This document shows positions 1 to 7,909 of a stretch of 32,541 nt of DNA, one piece after another. Source of the stretch: Anaerolineae bacterium (GTDB lineage Bacteria; Chloroflexota; Anaerolineae; B4-G1; SLSP01). The stretch covers positions 1-32,541 of the forward strand of contig PWVB01000327.1 of NCBI GenBank assembly GCA_003562365.1, given 5' to 3'. Under the pieces are notes generated by a model. It was not told the DNA's origin and made no database searches. It saw only the letters and a list, made by a program, of their open reading frames with translations. A program made the position numbers and the translations under genes. Each line of letters starts with the position of its first letter. The stretch's first letter is position 1.

Positions 1-719
1 GCCATAGGGGTGTCACCCACCCCCTGGGTGGCTAAGATGGGGAAAGGCGCCTGCCTGAGACAAGGAATGAGTGATGTGGGAACGCTACCAACGACCACCC
101 CCCGCACCTGCATCTCCTGGGCCTGTTTAACACACTCCGCATCCAGGGTGGCCCCACCGACGAGAATGGTACCCTGAGCTGAGGCGTTGATCTGGGTTGC
201 GAGGAGGGGGTATCCGGATTCCCGCACCACCATACGCAGGATGCCGTAGCTCTCGCTCCCGTTGCCCCAGCGGGCCTGGATGAACCCTCCTACCGTCTCG
301 ATCACGACGCCTTGACCGTCGCGCACCTCAACGACGTGACCGGGCACCAGCGCATTGAGACGCACCAGTCGCGGCTCTGCCTCCAGCAGGAGCCGCCCTC
401 GTCCGATGCCCACCACTCGTCCATCAAGGGGCGACCGACAGACCCGGGAGCTTAGCCCGCCCCGTGCCGCCAGTACATCTCCTTCCCTGACTGAGGTCCC
501 CCGCTCGACCTTGAGGCAGGATAGGGCGTTCTTGATCGGAACATCGAGTGCCTGGGCTATCTCGACAATACGAAAATCTGGTGGGGGTGTTGCCTGTGCT
601 ACGATGTGCGTGGGCTCCACAGCGTCTCCAGAACGCACCAACACCTCCCCCGGGCGAGAGAGTAATCGCGGTACACGGATGGTCGTCAGCGGATTAGCGA
701 TGCTGTAGGAGTTCAGCAT
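1..719 (-). CDS. Hypothetical protein, 3'-truncated by window edge; N-terminal part resembles a lipoyl/barrel-sandwich hybrid fold
   Basis: Reverse strand from ATG at 719-717 stays open to position 1: MLNSYSIANPLTTIRVPRLLSRPGEVLVRSGDAVEPTHIVAQATPPPDFRIVEIAQALDVPIKNALSCLKVERGTSVREGDVLAARGGLSSRVCRSPLDGRVVGIGRG... Absent from the ORF track, presumably because it lacks a stop. Start is 1 nt from the stop of the upstream MutL-like gene. Confidence 0.8.
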   Translation of the reverse strand, partial: MLNSYSIANPLTTIRVPRLLSRPGEVLVRSGDAVEPTHIVAQATPPPDFRIVEIAQALDVPIKNALSCLKVERGTSVREGDVLAARGGLSSRVCRSPLDGRVVGIGRGRLLLEAEPRLVRLNALVPGHVVEVRDGQGVVIETVGGFIQARWGNGSESYGILRMVVRESGYPLLATQINASAQGTILVGGATLDAECVKQAQEMQVRGVVVGSVPTSLIPCLRQAPFPILATQGVGDTPM

Positions 720-720
720 G

Positions 721-2472
721 CTAGCCTCCCACATCCCAGTTCCAGCGCGTAAGAATTCGGCGACGTTGATCGCGGTTCTCTGGCAGCATCAGGGGTCGTC
801 CCCTGGCGTCAACGACGAGTCCTACCAGCCCTCCGAGAACCTCAACCCTGCCGCCTCGACCCGGACCCAACCCAACGTCGAAGCGTCGGCTGGGGCGGAC
901 CTCCAACGTTGCCCGTTGATCAGCCAGCAGCGGCCACACTTCAATCTCTCCATAGTGGGCCTCCACGTTTAGCTCGCTGCCGTTCTCGTATTCGATGCGC
1001 ATACGCATCACGACATCGCCCGGACGTGCTTGTCCTACAGGGGAGATCACCGTACCCAATGAAGCCAGGGTTCCGGCATTGAGCGCTGAGGCGGCGACTA
1101 GAGGCTTAATCCCCGCGATGGCGCCGATTGCTGAGGCTGCTTGGTTGACGTCCAAAAGCAGCGTCGAGATGCCAGCCGGCTGTAGCCCATCAAGGACCGT
1201 CAAGAGCGCTTGTCCAGGGCGGGGGGTATGCACCAGGCCTCCACCGCTGATCAGAATCGGATCGAGTCGTGGCATCGTCTCCCATCCGTTGATCTCGGCC
1301 CCGCTGGTGTCCCACGTTGGACGCGCTGTCTTCAGAGTGGCGCGTAGCATCTCGCGCGCTACTGCAAGCTGCACCCAGAGTTCCTGTGTCGTCTGAGGTG
1401 TTGCCAGGGGCTGCAACTCTGCGTTATATAGTAGGGTCATTAGCGTTTCTTCATCTAAATCATCAGGGATCCAGCGCGATAATCGCGCCAGGCCGTGCGC
1501 ATCGACCCACTCGCTCAGCCCATTGACTACCCCGTGTTCGTAGACGGTTGTATATGGGCGTCCGTCAAAGACCGCCGACATCGTCGTTGTGGCTGCCCCA
1601 ATGTCAACGCCCACGACACCGCGATCCTGGTTCCCTTCACGATGCCATAGGTAGTCTACGACCCGCGAAAAGGCCGTCGCTGCTGGTACAAGGGGTAGCC
1701 GGCTCCACATACTCAAGGTCTCTATGCCGGGGGCTGTTCGGAGACGCTTCTCGATATAGAAGGTCTCGAGCTCGCTCTGCGCGGGTCCTAGATGCTCAGT
1801 ATCGGCAGATGGGTGCACGTTATCTGCGATTAGGACCCGCGTAATATCGCCCAGCAGCTTGGTGATATGGGGACGTAGTGTGCGGTTTCCCGCATAGAGT
1901 ACCGCGGGTCGTTCTTCTTCATTCAACATCGAGGCGGCCAATGCGATGGCTTCAGCAAGCTCGAGCACTGGGCGGCGCGCTCCTCCATCCACACCGCCGA
2001 CCAGCAAAACGAGGTCTGGCGTTAGATCTCTCACGGTGCGTGCCCAGGTTTCTTGAGGGGAGACAGGATTGCCCTCGCGGGAGAGCGTCGCCTCGATCGT
2101 GGCATAGGTGCCTCTCGCGGCGCGCAGGCCACTCTCAAGGCTCATCTCACGGACCAGGCCTGCTAGAATCACGCGGAGCGGAGCCACAGCGCTCATGATC
2201 ACGACAAAAGCGTCGACGCCCTGCAGGCCACGTCGTGGCACGATAATCCGACCCTGAGTGTAGAATTGGCGCTCTGTCATCGTCTCCAGCCCCTGCAAAG
2301 CCTTGCGCACGCCAACGCTTAGGTCGTGCCAGGGGGGATTGCCAGTTGTCTGCGCTTCGGTCTGTGCCACTAGGCGGTAGCTGTCGGCGACGCGCTCAAT
2401 AAGGGATAGCTTGGTGATCGCGGTGCCGCAGTCGGCCACCAATACGGACTGGATGTTACGAGCTTCTTCCAT
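721..2472 (-). CDS. MutL/GlmL-like (glutamate mutase L family) ASKHA-fold protein with extra C-terminal domain
   Basis: 583 aa; phosphate-binding-like motifs VLVADCGTAITKLSL and VVGVDIGAATTTMSAVF; PDLVLLVGGVDGGARRPVLELAEAIA and ILISGGGLVHTPRPGQALLTVLDGLQPAGI typical of the MutL family. Confidence 0.85.
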   Translation of the reverse strand: MEEARNIQSVLVADCGTAITKLSLIERVADSYRLVAQTEAQTTGNPPWHDLSVGVRKALQGLETMTERQFYTQGRIIVPRRGLQGVDAFVVIMSAVAPLRVILAGLVREMSLESGLRAARGTYATIEATLSREGNPVSPQETWARTVRDLTPDLVLLVGGVDGGARRPVLELAEAIALAASMLNEEERPAVLYAGNRTLRPHITKLLGDITRVLIADNVHPSADTEHLGPAQSELETFYIEKRLRTAPGIETLSMWSRLPLVPAATAFSRVVDYLWHREGNQDRGVVGVDIGAATTTMSAVFDGRPYTTVYEHGVVNGLSEWVDAHGLARLSRWIPDDLDEETLMTLLYNAELQPLATPQTTQELWVQLAVAREMLRATLKTARPTWDTSGAEINGWETMPRLDPILISGGGLVHTPRPGQALLTVLDGLQPAGISTLLLDVNQAASAIGAIAGIKPLVAASALNAGTLASLGTVISPVGQARPGDVVMRMRIEYENGSELNVEAHYGEIEVWPLLADQRATLEVRPSRRFDVGLGPGRGGRVEVLGGLVGLVVDARGRPLMLPENRDQRRRILTRWNWDVGG

Positions 2473-2544
2473 TATCTTAGCGATCCTGTGTTTTTAGCTG
2501 CAGCGAAGCGAATGCGTCGCGGTCGTTTCCGGAAGAGCATCGCG

Positions 2545-3231
2545 CTATCCGGCAACCAGGCTGATCAAACGCTCAGCCAGTTCGACCAACTGCCATAGCC
2601 GCAGCACTAGGGCCGTAAGCGCTGAGGTCAAGGCCCCGGAGAATGCGGTGCCAAGAGCGATGGCAATGAACGCCATGCCCAGGCGCTCGGTTTTCTGCTG
2701 TACCGGCGTCTTGGAAGGGGGCGCATCTCTATGGGTGTGGGGACGTGTATGGAAATAGTACAACCCCAAAACGGTGCCTAACAGGACTACCGCACCCTGA
2801 GCGATCGCTAGCCCGCCTTCGTCAATGCGTAAGGCCTCACCGGTGACAGTCACCTGGGGTATAAGGGTGCCAACCAGTGCTCCGGATACCGCCACAGCCG
2901 CGCCAACTCCCACAAGGTAGCCCAGTGAGCTGTTGCCAATGACAGCGATACGACCGAGAAACCGGGTTGGGGGGAATCCTTTCAGCAAAAGTAACGCGCC
3001 TAAGACCAGCGGGACGGCATACGCAAGGCTGTCCGGAGCGCCCTGGGCAGCCAAAGCCCCGACGATCCAGTCATTGAGCACGTATCGGGCGGCCACGCCC
3101 ACGGCATAGCCGGCAGCTGCTCCCACCAGAAGCGCCAGCGCCCAGCGATAAAGCACATTGTCTCCGAGAAGGTAGCTGAAGACCATAAGGGTAAGGACGG
3201 CGCCGACGATCAGGCCCAGTGTCTCTGTCAT
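2545..3231 (-). CDS. Conserved polytopic membrane protein
   Basis: 228 aa, multiple hydrophobic segments, N-terminal FSYLLGDNVLYRWALALLVGAAAGYA; 3 nt downstream of the zinc-ribbon gene. Confidence 0.8.
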   Translation of the reverse strand: MTETLGLIVGAVLTLMVFSYLLGDNVLYRWALALLVGAAAGYAVGVAARYVLNDWIVGALAAQGAPDSLAYAVPLVLGALLLLKGFPPTRFLGRIAVIGNSSLGYLVGVGAAVAVSGALVGTLIPQVTVTGEALRIDEGGLAIAQGAVVLLGTVLGLYYFHTRPHTHRDAPPSKTPVQQKTERLGMAFIAIALGTAFSGALTSALTALVLRLWQLVELAERLISLVAG

Positions 3232-3234
3232 AGC

Positions 3235-5970
3235 CTAGCGTGATCCTTTCCTTTGGAGAGCCAAGCCGTAAAGCACGCCTATCACCAGGAAGGAGGCCAC
3301 GAGCCAGTGTGCTAGCATCAAGATGTCTAGGACCCGCCCGTGGACACCGATATCACCGCGTAGGTCCCGATAGGCGACCGCATCCGCAAAACCGATTACC
3401 CATCCATCCACGCGGCGTGCTTCAAGATACGGTCTGATGAACGGCCCTGCGGTAGCACTTAACCCAACACTGACCGGCAGTGGCCCGTTCCCATTGTGGC
3501 TGCGCAGCAGGAGGTTCTGCTCTATCCACCACCGCATTCGCTCTGGCTGAGACGCAAGTACAATCAGACGGGCTGCCGTCTGCGCCTCCGGCCCTTGTAA
3601 GAATTCGGCGATACCGTTGGCGTTGCCGGGAAGATATCTCCCGCTAACTGTAACGGAGTACCCGGCCTGATCCACCAGCATCGCACCAAGCCCGGCGCTC
3701 TCAGGCAAGGTGCTCACGATCAGGGTCTCCACCTCCTGTGCCTGAATGTGTCGCAGCAGCGGTATCGCGATCTGTGCCATCTCTTCAGCGTAAGCGGGGT
3801 TAATCTCTAACGCCACGAGCACCCGCTCACCGGGTGTCAGTTGATCCAGGCCAGCAGCGAGCGCGGGCACACCTACCGCAGTCTGGACGGGCGGGACCTG
3901 TGACAAGCGCGTACCCGAAGGTATCATCCAGAAGGCAGCTAGCAGAACGGCGATCAGGATCACTCCTGCCAGCAGGCGTATGATCCCCCAGCTTCCCTCG
4001 GAGCGCACGCGCTCCTGGAGGACGGGTCGCTCCACACTGCGCGGCTGTTCCAGCAGTTGCTGCCACAATTGCGCTTGCGCGATGACGGACTCAGGAAGCT
4101 CGGAGTCGGCGGAAAGCCTAGCCTCCGACGGTACATCCACCACAGACAGGGACGGCAACACTCCCGGCAGTCCCTCCAAGGGGCCTTCTGGCTCAGCGGG
4201 TGTCGCTATCCTCTCCCGAGTCAGTGACGCCTTGTCCGGCTCGTTGGGGTCGGCTCTCAGATCGCGGACCCAATCAGGGATATCCGCTGGCACCAACTCT
4301 CCGGCAGCGTCCTCAGGGCCCGTGGACAGCGCTTGTCCAGAAGGGGCAAGCGCCTGAAGCCAGGGCGGCAAGTCTGCTTTCACGGGGGCTTCGTCGTCTA
4401 CGGTCTCAGGCCGTGTCGGGACGGCCTCGTCCGCCAAGAGATCCAGATCCTTTAGCCAGTCGGGCTCCTGAGCCGGCTCATCCAGCGACGGCGGTGTGTC
4501 TGAGCTCGACCTTTCATCATCGGCATCCTCCACGAAGACGGGCGCCGTCGGTGTCAGGTCCGAGGCCTCCTCAACAATGGGGCTGACATCCCGGAGCCAA
4601 TCGGGGACGCTTACCTCCGAGACAGTCTCTTTGGTGAAGACGGCCGATACCGTCTCACCGGGAGGAGCAGGCTCGAGACCTGCCAGCCAATCCGGCAGCT
4701 CAGCCTCCTCAGTGTCATCACGCTCGCCTTCCCACGGTGGGGTCTGCGCCGTGGTCGCTGAAGGTGACGGCGACGGCCCCTGAACTGCTTCGTTGGTTAC
4801 CTCGGAATCAGCGACCTCGGCTGTAGCTGCAGCCTCTTCTGTGACGGCTTCCTCCTCAGCTGCATCCGCTGTTTCATCCGCTTCGCCTTCGGATGGCGGC
4901 TCTTGAAACTCCTGCGCCTGTGGTATCGGTTCTGCTGCGCCGTGCGGCTCCGGCCCGGACGCTTCGCCAACCGATGCCCCGGCATCCTCCAGATCGAGCG
5001 CACGAGCATCCGACAGCCATTCAGGGAGGTCCGTCTCGGAGAAGATCGAGAATGCTGTCTCACGCGTGGCCGAAGATGCCGTCGCCCCGTTCTTAGTCCG
5101 CTCTTCGATTTCCTCCGTCAGTGCGTCGTGCTCCTCCATCTCGTCGCGTTCCGCGGTGAGAGCTGGGTCTTGCTCTTCTGGCCTAGCTGTATCCACGAGC
5201 CGCTCCGATGGCGTGCTGGAGGACTGAGCGGCTTCGGGGTGGTCTAATTCCTGTTCGCTTAGCCAGTCTGGGATCGGCAACTCCCGCTCATCGAATTCAT
5301 CCCCGGCGGCTTCATCAGTCAAGCTGGACAACCAATCGGGTAGTGCTTTAGAAGCCAGCGACTGATCAGACGCCGGTTCTGTTTCCTCAGTACTGGGTTC
5401 GGTAGCCAGGGGCTCCACCGATGGAACTTCTGCACGGAGCCATTCAGGCATGGTTTCACCTTCAAACAGCGACGCGGCCCTGTCGTTGTCGACCTCCACC
5501 TCGACCGGTACGTCGACGTCTCCAAACTCCGCGTCCTCGTCGATCAGGTCCGCCAGCCAATCCGGATAGCCCCCGGCATTCTCCAGTACCTCTTGTTCGG
5601 AAACGCCAGTCTCTTCAGCCCTCTGCTCTTCATCGGGCAGACCGCGCAACCAGGCTGGCAGATCCTCGCGCTCTTGATCATCATCTTCGGTCGTGGGACT
5701 CCGCGTCGGTAGGGAGATGCCTTTCAGCGAGGAGCTGTTAGGTTCCTCAGTCGAGGAGCGCGATGCCAGTGAGTTTAGGTCCTCCTGCTGCATTAATCGC
5801 GCATTACAGTGGTCGCAGAACAGATTTCCTACTGGGTTCACCGTGCCGCATTTTGGACACCGGATCTCGGTCTGCGGAAGAATAGCGCCACAGTTATCAC
5901 ATTTTCGTCGGCTTTCCTTGTTGAGCGAGCCGCAGCTTGGACAGCGAATCATAGCGCTATCACCGTTCAT
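3235..5970 (-). CDS. Double zinc-ribbon membrane protein with acidic linker, repeated P-x-W-L motifs and a C-terminal domain flanked by two TM segments
   Basis: 911 aa; CPSCGSLNKESRRKCDNCGAIL and CPKCGTVNPVGNLFCDHCNARL; eleven PDWL/PEWL/PAWL-type motifs; TM segments LLAGVILIAVLLAAFWMI and LMLAHWLVASFLVIGVLYGLAL. Confidence 0.85.
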   Translation of the reverse strand: MNGDSAMIRCPSCGSLNKESRRKCDNCGAILPQTEIRCPKCGTVNPVGNLFCDHCNARLMQQEDLNSLASRSSTEEPNSSSLKGISLPTRSPTTEDDDQEREDLPAWLRGLPDEEQRAEETGVSEQEVLENAGGYPDWLADLIDEDAEFGDVDVPVEVEVDNDRAASLFEGETMPEWLRAEVPSVEPLATEPSTEETEPASDQSLASKALPDWLSSLTDEAAGDEFDERELPIPDWLSEQELDHPEAAQSSSTPSERLVDTARPEEQDPALTAERDEMEEHDALTEEIEERTKNGATASSATRETAFSIFSETDLPEWLSDARALDLEDAGASVGEASGPEPHGAAEPIPQAQEFQEPPSEGEADETADAAEEEAVTEEAAATAEVADSEVTNEAVQGPSPSPSATTAQTPPWEGERDDTEEAELPDWLAGLEPAPPGETVSAVFTKETVSEVSVPDWLRDVSPIVEEASDLTPTAPVFVEDADDERSSSDTPPSLDEPAQEPDWLKDLDLLADEAVPTRPETVDDEAPVKADLPPWLQALAPSGQALSTGPEDAAGELVPADIPDWVRDLRADPNEPDKASLTRERIATPAEPEGPLEGLPGVLPSLSVVDVPSEARLSADSELPESVIAQAQLWQQLLEQPRSVERPVLQERVRSEGSWGIIRLLAGVILIAVLLAAFWMIPSGTRLSQVPPVQTAVGVPALAAGLDQLTPGERVLVALEINPAYAEEMAQIAIPLLRHIQAQEVETLIVSTLPESAGLGAMLVDQAGYSVTVSGRYLPGNANGIAEFLQGPEAQTAARLIVLASQPERMRWWIEQNLLLRSHNGNGPLPVSVGLSATAGPFIRPYLEARRVDGWVIGFADAVAYRDLRGDIGVHGRVLDILMLAHWLVASFLVIGVLYGLALQRKGSR

Positions 5971-6581
5971 CCACCACTGTATGGGCGGTCTATACCCAGG
6001 ATGATTCTCAGGCCGGTTATGACAATACCCAGCGATACGCCCAGTAGCAATCCCCGCATGCCGCCGGTGGCCGCAGCATCTACCAACTGCACGATCAGTT
6101 CCACAGTACGGGGATAAACCACCGGGATCGTGCCCAGTAACATCAGCAGGGCCGTCGCGAGGAAAAGGACGGCCATCGGGCTCCGTCGGGTGGTGAAGAG
6201 TCGCATACCGCTCAAGAGCAGCGTCACAGCCGTCAATGCCAGTACCGCTGATTGGCCGGGAATCAGGATGTCACTCAATATAGCCTGGACCCAGATCCCT
6301 TCTGGCCCTTGCAGGAGAACAAGAACGAGCGTGATAACAGCGGACACCAACAAGATCAGACTGGCAATGCGGTGCCGGATCCGTCTTCGGAATACCCGCG
6401 CGATGTGTACCTTAAGGATGCTTCCGTAGGCGAGCACCAGCGCAAAGGCAGCCAGGACTGTGGCCCAACGCACGAGAACGATCCGCACCGAGACAAAGAT
6501 CGGGATAGGGGCCAAGTATCCCAGTAAGACAAGCAACCCAGCAACGACAGCGATGATCGTGGGGATGACCCAGCGAAACAT
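5967..6581 (-). CDS. Membrane protein of unknown function
   Basis: 204 aa with hydrophobic helices; stop overlaps the start of the 911-aa gene (ATGA, 5967-5970). Confidence 0.75.
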   Translation of the reverse strand: MFRWVIPTIIAVVAGLLVLLGYLAPIPIFVSVRIVLVRWATVLAAFALVLAYGSILKVHIARVFRRRIRHRIASLILLVSAVITLVLVLLQGPEGIWVQAILSDILIPGQSAVLALTAVTLLLSGMRLFTTRRSPMAVLFLATALLMLLGTIPVVYPRTVELIVQLVDAAATGGMRGLLLGVSLGIVITGLRIILGIDRPYSGG

Positions 6582-6584
6582 AGC

Positions 6585-7406
6585 CTATCCTCCACCCTCT
6601 AGCAGAGGGCCTACCAGGGAGATCCCGGCGGCGACCAAAATTCCCAGGATGACCAGCCACCGGAGAAGATTCGCGGCTGCCAGGCTGGCCAGAAAGGCTG
6701 AACGGTCGGTGACCTCTGCGCCACCGGCAAAGAGCTCCTCACCGATGATCAGTTGTCTTTCGGTAAGATCCGGATAGAGTGCTGACAAACCCGCTGGCGA
6801 TACGGCACCACCGGCAAGTTTAGCCTTCTTTGTCACCGCCGCATCCACCAGGAGACTGGCCTCCTGATCGAAAGCACCTAGGTTGATGTGGGTGCCTACC
6901 GGCTCGTCCAGGGTGAGGGTCGCAGCCTGCGCTGCGTACAGGGTCGGTGTAGGGGCAGAAAATCGCACACAGCCCGGACGGTAACCTTGGGCAGTGCCCA
7001 AGCGAGCGTAAGCATCCCGGAGCTGAGTATCAGCCAGCAAATAAAGGGTAGGATCGCCGGTTGTTAGATACGGCGGTGTGTCGTAAGCGGCCGATAGCTT
7101 TGTGAGCGCGGCAAGCCCCTGCAACGCTGCAATGGAAACCATACCATCCTCGCTTAGCAGTCCACCACTGCCCAGGGCGACATGGACGGCTTGGCCCGCC
7201 TCAGCGACGCGCCCCACCTCAGCTGTGAAGGTCTGGAAAGCTGGTACCACCCCAGCGCCCCGCTCTGCCCTGGCGGCGGCCTCGACACCGTCTTGGCCAT
7301 CAGATGATCGAGCGCGCTTTGATTTTCGTTGCTGCCGCATCCCATAAATCGAAAGGGCGAAGGCGCCGATCAAGACCAGACCCAAAGCGATGAGTTGGTT
7401 TTCCAT
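6585..7406 (-). CDS. Membrane protein, possibly DUF6754-like
   Basis: ORF track gives 6585..7559, but the natural start is MENQLIALGLVLIGAFALSIYGMRQQRKSKR at 7406: this gives an N-terminal TM and removes overlap with the 94-aa ORF. Second TM near the C terminus (LLRWLVILGILVAAGISLVGPLL). The DUF6754 name is from memory and unchecked. Confidence 0.75.
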   Translation of the reverse strand: MENQLIALGLVLIGAFALSIYGMRQQRKSKRARSSDGQDGVEAAARAERGAGVVPAFQTFTAEVGRVAEAGQAVHVALGSGGLLSEDGMVSIAALQGLAALTKLSAAYDTPPYLTTGDPTLYLLADTQLRDAYARLGTAQGYRPGCVRFSAPTPTLYAAQAATLTLDEPVGTHINLGAFDQEASLLVDAAVTKKAKLAGGAVSPAGLSALYPDLTERQLIIGEELFAGGAEVTDRSAFLASLAAANLLRWLVILGILVAAGISLVGPLLEGGG

Positions 7407-7408
7407 CC

Positions 7409-7693
7409 TCAGTCTCCTTCGATACGGTCTTCGAGAAGATACCGATGCAGCTCTTCCAAGGCTTCGGGACTCTCCAGGGCTCTGGCGATCGGGGTGATCG
7501 CAGCTTCCCCGACGAAGGGTGCCAACATCCAGAGAATCTGGCCGCCGATAAACCCCCAAGCCGGCAGGAGATCGCTCAGGATCAGCACCAAATCCTCCAG
7601 CCCGCGCGCCCGGAAGCTATCTGCCCAGCGTATGAATGTCCTGGGTAGCGTTGCCTCATCCTGCATTGGATGCCCAAAATCCTTGCTGTCCAT
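7409..7693 (-). CDS. Small hypothetical protein, first gene of the operon
   Basis: 94 aa MDSKDFGHPMQDEATLPRTFIRWADSFRARGLEDLVLILSDLLPAWGFIGGQILWMLAPF...; ends 2 nt before the re-assigned start of the next gene. Confidence 0.65.
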   Translation of the reverse strand: MDSKDFGHPMQDEATLPRTFIRWADSFRARGLEDLVLILSDLLPAWGFIGGQILWMLAPFVGEAAITPIARALESPEALEELHRYLLEDRIEGD

Positions 7694-7865
7694 CCGCGAG
7701 CAACCGGAGATACCTTTCTAGCATAATACCGTGCCGTCACGATGCGATCTCGAGTCACGAGCCAGATTATCCGGACGTGATACCATCACAGCTAAAGGCC
7801 AGAAGTTTGAGAAAGCGGACGCTGTGCGATGGGCGTTGCACAAACCCACAGCTTTTTCAGTATAG

Positions 7866-7883
7866 CACGGTTTGAGAACCGTG
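7866..7883. promoter_or_regulatory. Perfect inverted repeat CACGGTT-TGAG-AACCGTG, candidate operator or hairpin
   Basis: 7-bp perfect arms with 4-nt spacer, in the divergent intergenic region; outer AGCTTT (7850-7855) and AAAGCT (7885-7890) give a second nested symmetry. Confidence 0.45.
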
Positions 7884-7909
7884 TAAAGCTATCCCAATCC
7901 TAACCAAGG

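Noticed and set aside
995-2198. Several + strand ORFs (133, 98, 106 aa) over the MutL-like gene
   Set aside because: Shadow ORFs opposite a well-supported protein.
4260-5668. DNA-level tandem repeat or CRISPR behind the recurring ccagcCAatcnGG words
   Set aside because: The words are codons for the P-x-W-L motif, irregularly spaced with divergent flanks; no repeat-spacer architecture.
3980-5741. Multiple Ser/Arg/Pro-rich ORFs on both strands across the 911-aa gene
   Set aside because: Explained by alternative frames of an Asp/Glu-rich, high-GC linker; the zinc-ribbon/PxWL frame is the coherent one.
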